Origin: Porticoccus sp002341315
Lineage (GTDB): Bacteria; Pseudomonadota; Gammaproteobacteria; Pseudomonadales; Porticoccaceae
Assembly (NCBI RefSeq): GCF_047634355.1
Contig: NZ_JBLIAL010000009.1
Strand: one strand, 5' to 3'
Length of the DNA stretch: 64,000 nt
The translations under genes and the position numbers were made by a program. The notes below the pieces were generated by a model, which was not told the origin of the DNA, searched no databases, and saw only the letters and a program-made list of their open reading frames with translations. Positions 35,850-44,255 of this stretch are shown here, in pieces; the first letter of the stretch is position 1; each line of letters opens with the position of its first letter.

Positions 35850-36431
35850 ATGAGTGAAGGCAACGAATCGCGTCGCCGCTTTCTGATCGCAGCCACCTCT
35901 TTTGTCGCCGGCGCGGGTGTGGTGGGTGCTGCCATCCCGTTTATAGGATCGTGGAACCCAAGCGCCAGGGCGCGGGCCTTCGGTGCTCCAGTACGGGTGG
36001 GTATCAGAAAAATTGAACCCGGCGCCATGATCACGGTGTCGTGGCAGGGTAAGCCGGTCTGGGTGCTGAGACGCACCAGCGAAAATCTGGACAATTTACG
36101 AAAACCAACACACCGCCAGGCATTGCGTGATCCCGACTCCGAACTCAATCAACAGCCAGACTATGCAAAGAATGGCTATCGCAGTATCCGGGAGGACATC
36201 CTGGTGGCAGTGGGTATTTGTACGCATCTGGGTTGCGTTCCGAACTATGAGCCGGAGGGCAGGGACGAGGTCAAGCATGCATTGTTTTTCTGCCCTTGCC
36301 ACGGATCGAAATTCGACCTCGCCGGTCGGGTCTTTCAAAACGTACCGGCACCCACCAACCTGATTATTCCACCACATCAATATCTTGATAACAATGTGTT
36401 GGTGATAGGCACCGATGCCATAACCGGTTAG
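35850..36431 (+). CDS. petA: Rieske iron-sulfur protein (ubiquinol-cytochrome c reductase type)
   Basis: 193 residues from the ATG at 35850, preceded by AGGGAAG; longer in-frame starts read through non-coding promoter sequence. A twin-arginine signal-anchor (SRRRFLIAATSFVAGAGVVGA) leads to the Rieske fold with CTHLGC and CPCHGSKFD, which hold the [2Fe-2S] cluster through two Cys and two His, plus disulfide Cys. It resembles the bc1 complex subunit, but no cytochrome b or c1 gene is near. A spare, stress-time replacement for a copper-damaged cluster protein is my inference. Confidence 0.92.
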   Translation: MSEGNESRRRFLIAATSFVAGAGVVGAAIPFIGSWNPSARARAFGAPVRVGIRKIEPGAMITVSWQGKPVWVLRRTSENLDNLRKPTHRQALRDPDSELNQQPDYAKNGYRSIREDILVAVGICTHLGCVPNYEPEGRDEVKHALFFCPCHGSKFDLAGRVFQNVPAPTNLIIPPHQYLDNNVLVIGTDAITG

Positions 36432-36481
36432 CAGGTATCCGCCGGCGTTGCGCGGATCATACATCGATAAAGGAAACAGCC

Positions 36482-37462
36482 ATGAACGATAAATCCAATC
36501 AATCCTTCCCGGACATACCCATTTCACCGCGGAAGATCACCGTGGGTATAGGCATCGCGTTGGCGGTGTATCTGGGCTTTAGCAGTTTCTACACCGTTCC
36601 GGCAGAATCTGTCGGCGTCGTACTGCGCTTTGGCCACTACCACGATGTGGTCGATCCCGGTCTGCACTTCAAGATTCCCTTGGGTGTCGATTCAGTGACA
36701 GAAGTCCCGGTGGAACGCCAGCTCAAAGAGGAGTTCGGCTTTGGCACACCCGGCGCGACGTTCACGGAACAGGTGTCAGGCCCCAGAGAATGGGAGCTGG
36801 AAACCACCATTGTCACCGGCGATTTGAATACGGCGCTGGTGGAGTGGGTCATTCAGTTTCGCATAGAAAACGCCTTTGACTTCCTGTTCAAAGTGCGCAA
36901 TCCGGGGGATGCCCTGCGTGATGTTTCCGAATCGGTCATGCGTGAGGTCGTCGGTGATCGCACCGTAGATGAGGTGTTGACCATTGGCCGTCAGGACATT
37001 GAGGCCAGCGCTCAGACCAAAATGCAGGAGGTCGTCAACCTCTATGAAATGGGCCTGCGCATTGATCAGGTGCAGCTGAAGAATGTCAATCCGCCAAAAC
37101 CGGTGAAAGCCTCCTTTGATGAAGTCAACGAGGCGCAGCAAGAGCGGGAACGCATGATCAACGTGGCCCGCGGGGAGTACAACCAGGCCGTACCGAAGGC
37201 CAGGGGCACAGCGGAGCGTTCCATCCAGGCGGCGGAAGGTTATGCCCTCCAGCGTGTCAATCAGGCAGAAGGGGATGCGGCAAAGTTCAAGGCGCTGTTG
37301 GCTGAATATGTCAAGGCGCCGCAAGTCACCAAGCGGCGGCTCTACCTGGAAACCATGCAGGAGGTATTGCCTGCGGTGAAAAACAAGATTGTGCTCGATG
37401 ACAAGGCCGCATCGGTACTGCCGCTGCTGCAGCTCAACGCCATTGAAGGAGAAGGACAATGA
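36482..37462 (+). CDS. hflK: HflK, FtsH regulatory subunit
   Basis: 326 residues. One N-terminal membrane segment (KITVGIGIALAVYLGFSSFY), then a band-7/SPFH domain (ESVGVVLRFGHYHDVVDPGLHF) and a coiled tail rich in Ala, Glu and Gln (RGTAERSIQAAEGYALQRVNQAEG). HflK and HflC form the membrane cage that houses FtsH. Shorter than chromosomal HflK because the Gly-rich N-terminus is absent. The stop overlaps the hflC start by four bases. Confidence 0.93.
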   Translation: MNDKSNQSFPDIPISPRKITVGIGIALAVYLGFSSFYTVPAESVGVVLRFGHYHDVVDPGLHFKIPLGVDSVTEVPVERQLKEEFGFGTPGATFTEQVSGPREWELETTIVTGDLNTALVEWVIQFRIENAFDFLFKVRNPGDALRDVSESVMREVVGDRTVDEVLTIGRQDIEASAQTKMQEVVNLYEMGLRIDQVQLKNVNPPKPVKASFDEVNEAQQERERMINVARGEYNQAVPKARGTAERSIQAAEGYALQRVNQAEGDAAKFKALLAEYVKAPQVTKRRLYLETMQEVLPAVKNKIVLDDKAASVLPLLQLNAIEGEGQ

Positions 37463-38412
37463 ACAGGCTAATCTCCATCGCTGTGGTGGTACTTGTTCCA
37501 CTATTGATCGTCGCCTATGACGCTTTCTATACCGTAAACGAAACCGAGCAGGTGATCATTACCCAGTTCGGAAAGCCGGTTGGCGGTATTGTCAACGAGG
37601 CTGGACTGAAGCTCAAGATCCCTTTTATCCAGAAAGTGAATCGTATCGAAGAGCGGATATTGCTATGGGATGGATCCGCCAACGATATGCCCACCAAGGA
37701 CAAACTCTATATCACCGTTGACACCTTTGGTCGCTGGCGCATCAAAGACCCGCTGCAATACTTCTTGCGGTTGCGGGACGAGCGCAGTGCCCGGTCGCGG
37801 CTGGAAGATATTCTCGGTAGTGAAACCCGCAACGCTATCGCCAAACACGAATTGATAGAAATCGTCCGCACCACGAAAGACAGGGAGCCCGCCTTCGATC
37901 CGCTGCTGGCAAAAGCGGAGATTGGCCAACTGCGGCCCATCCAACGGGGCCGACGACTCATCGAAGCGGATATCTTTGCCGCGGCTTCAGCAAAGCTGGC
38001 TGAATTCGGCATTGAATTACTCGACATTCGTTTTAAGCGGATCAACTACAATGAAAGCGTTCGCCAGAAAATCTACGCCAGAATGATCAGCGAACGTCAG
38101 CAGATTGCCGAGCGATTCCGTTCCGAGGGCGCCGGCGAAGCCGCCAAAATTATCGGCGACAAGGAAAAGGATTTGCAGCGCATTGAGTCTGAGGCCTATC
38201 GGGAAGTTAATACGATTCAGGGGGTGGCGGACGCGAAAGCTACGGAAATTTACGCAGCGGCGTATAACCAGTCGGAAATATCCCGTGATCTGTATGACTT
38301 TGTCAAAACCCTGGAGACCTATAATCGGGTGATCGACCCTTTTACCACACTGGTATTAACCACCGAAAGCGAGCTATACCACTTGTTGAACGGTATAGGC
38401 CAGCAACCCTGA
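37459..38412 (+). CDS. hflC: HflC, FtsH regulatory subunit
   Basis: 317 residues. N-terminal anchor (ISIAVVVLVPLLIVAYDAFYTV), then SPFH features ETEQVIITQFGKPVGGI and PFIQKVNRIEERILLWDG, the MISERQQIAERFRSEGAGEAAKI coiled region, and an end typical of HflC. Preceded by GGAGAAGG and coupled to hflK. It should assemble with HflK around the FtsH encoded two genes later and control access of membrane-protein substrates. Confidence 0.94.
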   Translation: MNRLISIAVVVLVPLLIVAYDAFYTVNETEQVIITQFGKPVGGIVNEAGLKLKIPFIQKVNRIEERILLWDGSANDMPTKDKLYITVDTFGRWRIKDPLQYFLRLRDERSARSRLEDILGSETRNAIAKHELIEIVRTTKDREPAFDPLLAKAEIGQLRPIQRGRRLIEADIFAAASAKLAEFGIELLDIRFKRINYNESVRQKIYARMISERQQIAERFRSEGAGEAAKIIGDKEKDLQRIESEAYREVNTIQGVADAKATEIYAAAYNQSEISRDLYDFVKTLETYNRVIDPFTTLVLTTESELYHLLNGIGQQP

Positions 38413-38422
38413 GGAGGGCTTG

Positions 38423-38920
38423 ATGAACAAGCTGGAGTCCACGATTCGTTGCCCCGTGTGTGATATGACAAAAATCAATCGCTTGCTGCGATGGAATTAT
38501 CAGGGCGTCGACCATTATTTCTGTTCATCTCAGTGCCTGGAGCGATTTAAATCCCACCCGCATCTGTTTGTGGGCGACCCTCAACACGGATTTTCGCCGA
38601 AGCAGAAAAATCAAGTGGTTCTAAAAAAGCGCCGCATTCGACTCCGCGACGCGATTAGCGATGAACTCAAGGCAGATTTGGAAACATCACTGCAGTCGCT
38701 GATGGGTATTGAGGCATTGGACCTTACAGATCAGGATGTGTACGTGACTTACGATCTGCTGCAGGCTTCCCTGGAAGATATCGAAAAAACCATCGAACAG
38801 GCCGAAGCCCGGCTTTCAAAAAGTATGGCGGTACAGGTAAAACGGGGGCTGATTCATTACAGCGAGGAGTGTGAACTTGACAATCTCGCGCACCTGACCA
38901 GGGGCGGCGGTTATCACTGA
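38423..38920 (+). CDS. YHS-like plus HMA-like small protein
   Basis: 165 residues from the ATG at 38423 behind GAGGAGG. Residues 9-52 look like a YHS/TRASH metal-binding module: RCPVCDMTKINRLLRW, then YQGVDHYFCSSQCLERFKSHPHLF, with four Cys in a CxxC/CxxxC pattern. The C-terminal half (residues 70-150) resembles a HMA-type ferredoxin fold (DVYVTYDLLQASLEDIEKTIEQ) without CXXC. It lies between hflC and ftsH with gaps of ten bases, so it may sense or carry metal for the protease complex; inferred from position only. Confidence 0.72.
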   Translation: MNKLESTIRCPVCDMTKINRLLRWNYQGVDHYFCSSQCLERFKSHPHLFVGDPQHGFSPKQKNQVVLKKRRIRLRDAISDELKADLETSLQSLMGIEALDLTDQDVYVTYDLLQASLEDIEKTIEQAEARLSKSMAVQVKRGLIHYSEECELDNLAHLTRGGGYH

Positions 38921-38930
38921 GGAGAAACCC

Positions 38931-40787
38931 ATGGAAAAGAAGCATCAACTAAACCTCGTCTACCTGTTTGTGGCGCTGTGGGGGTGTGTGCTGTTTCAGG
39001 GCTTCTGGGGGGCATACCGCCAGTCTGGTAGAGCTGAGCTACAGCGAGTTCGAGCGCTATCTGGAGCAGGGTTGGCTGAAGGATCTGGTAGTCACCAGCA
39101 TGCCATACGTGGCTCATTTAAGGAGCCCATTGAAGGCAAAGACTACTTCGTCACCTCGAGGGTCGATATCGATTTGGCGGAAAAGCTTGCTCCCTATAAC
39201 GTGGATTATAAAGGTGTCGTCTCCGGAGGGCCTCTCGCCACATTGATCGGCTGGGTCGCGCCGGCGCTGGTGTTTGTTCTGGTGTGGTTCTTTCTGTTTC
39301 GCAAGTTTGCCGACAAGCAGGGCATGGGCGGCATGATGAATATTGGCAAGAGCAAGGCCAAGGTGTTAGTCGAAAAAGATACGGGTGTCACCTTCGACGA
39401 CGTAGCCGGGGTGGATGAGGCCAAGGAAGAATTGGTGGAGGTGGTGCAGTTTTTAAAAGAGCCCGGGCGATATAGCCGCTTGGGCGCCCATATTCCCAAG
39501 GGGGTACTGCTGGTAAGTCCGCCTGGTACCGGCAAGACGCTGATTGCCCGCGCCGTTGCCGGTGAGGCCGGTGTGCCGTTCTTCTCCATCAGTGGTTCTG
39601 AATTTATCGAGATGTTTGTCGGTGTTGGTGCAGCCAGGGTTCGGGATCTGTTTGAGCAGGCCAAGAGTCAATCGCCGGCGATTATTTTTATCGACGAACT
39701 GGATGCGCTGGGTCGTGTGCGCGGGGTCGGCCCCCTGTCGGGGGGGCATGATGAACGCGAACAAACGCTGAACCAGTTGCTGACCGAACTGGACGGCTTT
39801 AACCCCTCTGTGGGCGTAATCATTCTCGCCGCCACCAACCGGCCGGAAATTCTCGATCCGGCACTGTTGCGGGCGGGTCGATTTGATCGTCAGGTGTTGG
39901 TCGACCGACCGGATAAAATCGGCCGGGAACAGATACTGCGGGTGCATATGAAAAAGATTCAGGCCGACGAAACTGCCAGCGTCGAGGCGATTGCCTCCCT
40001 CACCACCGGATTCAGTGGCGCGGATTTGGCGAATCTGGTCAATGAAGCGGCGCTTCTCGCCACCCGGCGCGGTGCTGATAACGTTTCCACGGAGGATTTT
40101 GTCAATGCCATCGAACGCATCATCGCCGGGCTGGAAAAGAAAAGCAAGTTGATCAACCCCTACGAAAAGTCGATTGTCGCCCACCACGAGATAGGCCATG
40201 CCCTGGTGGGCATGGCGCTCAGCCCGGAACAAGCCATTCAAAAAGTTTCCATCATCCCCCGCGGCGTGGGTGCGCTTGGATACACCATCCAGCGCCCTTC
40301 TGAAGATCGTTATCTGATGAGTAAAAAAGATTTGCAGAACCGTATCGCTGTATTGCTGGCGGGGAGGGCTGCGGAGCAACTGATCTTCGGCGAAGTGACC
40401 ACCGGTGCCGCCGACGATCTGGTAAAAGCCACGGATATCGCCCGGGCCATGGTGACCCAGTATGGCATGTCTGACGAGATCGGCATGTTGTCGATCGATA
40501 CGCCAAAATCGCCGTTTCTCGATCCATCCACTACCGATTCCAGTCTGCGATTTGGTCCAGAGATGGCGCAACGGGTATCGGCGGCGGTCAGCCAATTGTT
40601 GAATGATGCGTTCCAGTTGGCGACAGACGTGCTGGCTCTTAACCAGTCAATGTTGAAAGATATCGCCCGGCAGCTTTTGGCGCAGGAAACTCTTGATGAT
40701 CAAATGTTGTCGGCAGTGAAACAAAAAATCCAGGTGTCGGATGCGGTTCAGGAGGCTGAATTTTCCAGCTATACACCCACGGAGTAA
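38931..40787 (+). CDS. ftsH: FtsH membrane AAA+ metalloprotease, with two compensating frameshifts
   Basis: 618 residues. Two membrane segments (near 9-28 and 100-120) surround a periplasmic domain. The AAA+ part has Walker A PPGTGKTLIARAVAG, Walker B IIFIDELDALG, ATNRPEILDPALLRAGRFDRQ (second region of homology) and the zinc site HEIGH near residue 423. Between about 39024 and 39101 the native reading frame shifts: the other frame reads SYSEFERYLEQGWLKDLVVT, matching FtsH, while the actual frame gives SGRAELQRVRALSGAG. One extra base near 39024 and one missing base near 39100 restore the frame. It degrades damaged membrane proteins; the periplasmic segment may be scrambled. Confidence 0.93.
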   Translation: MEKKHQLNLVYLFVALWGCVLFQGFWGAYRQSGRAELQRVRALSGAGLAEGSGSHQHAIRGSFKEPIEGKDYFVTSRVDIDLAEKLAPYNVDYKGVVSGGPLATLIGWVAPALVFVLVWFFLFRKFADKQGMGGMMNIGKSKAKVLVEKDTGVTFDDVAGVDEAKEELVEVVQFLKEPGRYSRLGAHIPKGVLLVSPPGTGKTLIARAVAGEAGVPFFSISGSEFIEMFVGVGAARVRDLFEQAKSQSPAIIFIDELDALGRVRGVGPLSGGHDEREQTLNQLLTELDGFNPSVGVIILAATNRPEILDPALLRAGRFDRQVLVDRPDKIGREQILRVHMKKIQADETASVEAIASLTTGFSGADLANLVNEAALLATRRGADNVSTEDFVNAIERIIAGLEKKSKLINPYEKSIVAHHEIGHALVGMALSPEQAIQKVSIIPRGVGALGYTIQRPSEDRYLMSKKDLQNRIAVLLAGRAAEQLIFGEVTTGAADDLVKATDIARAMVTQYGMSDEIGMLSIDTPKSPFLDPSTTDSSLRFGPEMAQRVSAAVSQLLNDAFQLATDVLALNQSMLKDIARQLLAQETLDDQMLSAVKQKIQVSDAVQEAEFSSYTPTE

Positions 40788-40874
40788 CTTTAACCCCGGG
40801 AAGAGTGGACTGGGTGGTTCTCGTCTATATCTTATTTTCTGGCGACTATTGAAGACAAACCAGGGAGAACAGCT

Positions 40875-41870
40875 GTGAAACGATTTGCTATCAATGGTGC
40901 CGGCCGAATCGGCCGGTTGGTGATCCGGGAATACCTGCAGCGCAAGCCTGAAAACCTGCAACTGGTTGCGCTCAATGACCTGACTGACAATGAGACGCTG
41001 GCCTATTTGCTGGAATTTGACTCGGTCCACGGTCGTATTGCCGCACCTGTTGAAATCAGTGGTGATCAGTTGCAAGTGTCCGGTGTGGCTATAACGGTTT
41101 ACCATCAGCCCGATCCCGAGCACTTGCCGTGGTCGGAATTGGCGGTGGACTGGGTGCTGGAGGCTACAGGAGTATTCAGAAAGCGCGAAGAGGCCACGAA
41201 GCACTTGGCTGCAGGGGCGGGAAGGGTGTTGATCAGCGCCCCTTCGGAATCGGCCGATTTAACCATAATCCATGGTGTTAACCAGGGTCAATTCAATCCG
41301 GCGAAACACCAGATCGTTTCCAGCGGTTCCTGCACCACCAACTCCCTGGTGCCGCCACTGTCTGTACTACTTGAGGCGTATGGCATCGAGACGGCATCGG
41401 CGACCACCATTCATGCCTACACCTCCTCCCAGGGGTTGGTGGATGTCGCCTCCCGAAAGCGTATCCGGGGTCGCGCGGCAGCACTTAACCTGGTGCCCAC
41501 ATCCACCGGTGCGGACAAGGTCGTCGCGGCAGTCCTGCCCGACCTGGCTGGGAAATTCTCCGCATTGGCGGTCAGGGCGCCGATAGCCGATGGCGGTTTG
41601 ACCGATATTACCGTGCGGCTGCAACAACCAGTGACCGTTGATGAAGTCAATCAGCGCTTGTCGGACGCCTGTGAAAATGCCCTTAAAGGTGTCATGGATT
41701 TTACCCTGCAGGAGTGGGTGAGCAGCGATATTGTGGGCAACCCGCACTCCGCCATTGTCCACGGGTTATCCACGCGCGTTATTGGCGACCGGACGGTCAA
41801 GCTTCAGGTGTGGTACGACAACGAATTCGCCTATGCGTGCCGGCTATTGGATTTGCTGGAAACATTGTGA
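40875..41870 (+). CDS. gap: Glyceraldehyde-3-phosphate dehydrogenase
   Basis: 331 residues from a GTG start behind AGGGAGA. NAD-binding GAGRIGRLVIREY at the N-terminus, catalytic Cys in SSGSCTTNSLVPPLSVL near residue 155, catalytic His region TTIHAYTSSQ, and the C-terminal DNEFAYACRLLDLL. All the parts of a type I GAPDH are there, but it is a diverged copy. The position between ftsH and cfa is unusual for glycolysis; GAPDH is a known target of copper and oxidants, so a spare copy would make sense. Confidence 0.93.
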   Translation: MKRFAINGAGRIGRLVIREYLQRKPENLQLVALNDLTDNETLAYLLEFDSVHGRIAAPVEISGDQLQVSGVAITVYHQPDPEHLPWSELAVDWVLEATGVFRKREEATKHLAAGAGRVLISAPSESADLTIIHGVNQGQFNPAKHQIVSSGSCTTNSLVPPLSVLLEAYGIETASATTIHAYTSSQGLVDVASRKRIRGRAAALNLVPTSTGADKVVAAVLPDLAGKFSALAVRAPIADGGLTDITVRLQQPVTVDEVNQRLSDACENALKGVMDFTLQEWVSSDIVGNPHSAIVHGLSTRVIGDRTVKLQVWYDNEFAYACRLLDLLETL

Positions 41871-41882
41871 GGATGGAGCGGC

Positions 41883-43121
41883 ATGAACAGAGAATCTTTT
41901 GCGGAAAGCGGGTCTTTCGAGTCTCAGGAAAAGCAAGCGGGAAACACAAGCGTAGTTCATCTCAACCTTTTTCGACAGGCACTGAAATCTCTTCAGTTCG
42001 GTTCGTTATCGCTTACCTGGCCAAATGGGGAGACGACGCGCCATGAGGGAACCCAAAACGGTGTACATGCGGAAATGACATTATTGGAGTGGGATGTTAT
42101 TGATCGCCTGATCACCCACGGTGACGTGGGATTGGGTGAAGACTACATGGCAGGCAAATGGTCTACGCCCGACTTACTTGCCCTCATGCGCCTTGCCGCA
42201 GTCAATCTCGTCGTTTTTGACCGAGCTTTCCACACCAGCGTGTGGCTGAAAGTATGGTATTGGTGTAAGCATCAGTTGTTTTCCAATACAGTGAAACGCA
42301 GCCGTGAAAATGTCCATGAGCACTACGATCTGGGCAACGACTTTTACCAGCTCTGGCTGGATAGGAGCATGAGCTACTCTTGCGCTCTGTTTGGCGGCAA
42401 TAGCACCATTTCGCTTTACGAGGCACAGAGAGCGAAATATGAACGGATCCTTCAGCGATTGGCGCCGGAACGGGGAAGCCGCATTCTGGAAATAGGTTGT
42501 GGCTGGGGCGGGTTTATGGAAATCGCAGCCACACACGGATGCCATGTCACCGGCGCGACCTTGTCAAATGAGCAGGCCGACTATGCCCGCCAACGACTCG
42601 CATCCGCCGGACTCGATGAAAATAGCGACGTTCGTTTACAGGATTATCGGGAGCTGTCGGGTCCGTTTGATTACCTGGTGTCAATCGGCATGTTTGAACA
42701 CGTTGGCGAGTCGTATTGGCCCACTTACATGAGGGATGTGCACGATTACTTAAGGCCTAGCGGCAGGGCAATGATACAAACCATTACCATTGCCGAGGAG
42801 CGATTTGAGCGGTATCGCTCCGGCAGTGACTTTCTGAGAGAGCATATTTTCCCCGGCGGTATGCTGCCCTCCAGAGAACGCTTTGAAGTAATTGCCATTG
42901 ATAACGGCCTGGTGGTGAATGATGTATTTGAATTCGGTCAGGATTATGCCATTACATTGGAAAAATGGTTGGCAAACGTGGATCAGCAAATCCCGGCGAT
43001 AAAAGCGTTAGGCTATAGCGAAACATTCATACGCAAATGGCGATTTTACCTGGCCAGTTGTGCCGGCATGTTTCGCGCCGGCGGCATCAACGTAATGCAA
43101 GTGGAGTTGGCCAGAAAGTAG
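41883..43121 (+). CDS. cfa: Cyclopropane-fatty-acyl-phospholipid synthase
   Basis: 412 residues. SAM-binding motif ILEIGCGWGGFMEIAATHGC near residue 203, then the family block VSIGMFEHVGESYWPTYM and the catalytic-domain start HYDLGNDFYQLWLDRSMSYSCALF. It adds a methylene bridge to cis-unsaturated acyl chains in the membrane, making bilayers less permeable under acid, oxidant or metal stress. It starts 12 bases after gap. The cis/trans isomerase two genes on works on the same double bonds. Confidence 0.93.
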   Translation: MNRESFAESGSFESQEKQAGNTSVVHLNLFRQALKSLQFGSLSLTWPNGETTRHEGTQNGVHAEMTLLEWDVIDRLITHGDVGLGEDYMAGKWSTPDLLALMRLAAVNLVVFDRAFHTSVWLKVWYWCKHQLFSNTVKRSRENVHEHYDLGNDFYQLWLDRSMSYSCALFGGNSTISLYEAQRAKYERILQRLAPERGSRILEIGCGWGGFMEIAATHGCHVTGATLSNEQADYARQRLASAGLDENSDVRLQDYRELSGPFDYLVSIGMFEHVGESYWPTYMRDVHDYLRPSGRAMIQTITIAEERFERYRSGSDFLREHIFPGGMLPSRERFEVIAIDNGLVVNDVFEFGQDYAITLEKWLANVDQQIPAIKALGYSETFIRKWRFYLASCAGMFRAGGINVMQVELARK

Positions 43122-43286
43122 AAGCCGCAGTAATCGTTGACGATCATGCACAGATCTGATTGCCGGTTGGGTTGTGCTGCTCGTTTATGTGTTCTTGGCG
43201 GTATCACCGCTTGTCTGCTGCTGGACAGGCTGCTGTCAAACAAACATTAACCTTGCCAATAACATTGAGAAAACTGGAGATTAAGA

Positions 43287-43946
43287 ATGGAACCAACAGT
43301 TGCACACTCAGGTGCCTGGGCACTCGCGATCATCATGATCGTGGTGATTTCCTGGTTCTTATATCGCTATCTGGCGCCCAAATCCTGGCATGAGTGGGCC
43401 AGCGTCGGGGTGGTTCAGGCGTTTATCATCGCCTTATACGCTGAAATGTACGGGTTTCCATTAACCATTTATTTGCTCTCCAGGTTCTTTGGCCTCGATC
43501 GGTACGATCTCAATGCCAGCCTCTGGTCTACGTTATTGGGATTGGGCGAGACGGGTATGATGATTTCGATGATTCTGGGCTATGCGCTAGTGTTCCTCGG
43601 CATCGGTATCTTTTTCCAGGGCTGGCGACAGGTGCACCGCGCACGCCAGCAAAATACGCTGGTGACCGATGGCCTGTACCGCTTTGTCAGACATCCCCAA
43701 TACACAGGACTGTTTATCGCGTTGTTTGGCGAGGGCGTGGTGCATTGGCCCACCCTGTTTTCTGTAGGGCTATTTCCCGTTATTGTATTCGCCTACTTCA
43801 TGCTGGCGAGAAAGGAAGAGCGGAAAGTGCTGGCGGAATTTGGTGAAGCCTATCGGGTTTATCAGCAAAAGGTACCGATGTTTATTCCCCGTAGAGAGCA
43901 ATGGAGGGAATTCGTCGGCAGTTCCAGCTTGAAATCCGATGATTGA
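43287..43946 (+). CDS. ICMT-like membrane methyltransferase (copy 2)
   Basis: 219 residues with about five hydrophobic segments. It is a paralogue of the protein at 30.1 kb: shared YAEMYGFPLTIYLLS, the LVTDGLYRFVRHPQYTGLFIALF motif (R-HPQY) and a C-terminal EFGEAYRVYQQKVPMFIP. Probably SAM-dependent methyl transfer at the membrane; substrate unknown. A 165-base gap after cfa holds no convincing gene. Confidence 0.84.
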   Translation: MEPTVAHSGAWALAIIMIVVISWFLYRYLAPKSWHEWASVGVVQAFIIALYAEMYGFPLTIYLLSRFFGLDRYDLNASLWSTLLGLGETGMMISMILGYALVFLGIGIFFQGWRQVHRARQQNTLVTDGLYRFVRHPQYTGLFIALFGEGVVHWPTLFSVGLFPVIVFAYFMLARKEERKVLAEFGEAYRVYQQKVPMFIPRREQWREFVGSSSLKSDD

Positions 43947-43964
43947 TATCACGCAGGTTCGGCA

Positions 43965-44255
43965 GTGAGCTTGGCCGATCGAAAAAGCCGATGTGGCCAC
44001 CATGATTGCGCTACATTGCCCAATCGCTTTACGGAAACCTTCCAGTTGTTTACGGAGGGTGATGATTTATATGCATGCATGCTGGCGGCGATAGCGGGCG
44101 CGAAAGAGAGTATTAGGCTGGAAAGCTACATCTTTGGCGGTGACGCGGTTGGCAATCAGTTTTGCGAGGCGTTCGTTGAGCATGTTGATTTCAATACGTA
44201 CAATGTTTGCGTTAGCCTCGGCTATTTTGTTTATGATCGAAAATGCCTGGGCTGA
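43965..44255 (+). pseudogene. Truncated phospholipase D remnant
   Basis: The first 75 residues match the N-terminus of ClsB-like enzymes: FQLFTEGDDLYACMLAAIAG, then SIRLESYIFGGDAVGNQFCEA. Similarity stops around 44190, before any HKD motif, where the downstream sequence becomes the cti gene. The last about 22 codons are frame noise. A deletion or insertion has joined the 5' end of a phospholipase gene to cti. Intact paralogue at 11954-13126. Confidence 0.82.

Noticed and set aside
43147..43251. 34-codon ORF with a hydrophobic stretch between cfa and the methyltransferase
   Set aside because: No ribosome-binding site, no family, and typical of chance ORFs in a 165-base gap.
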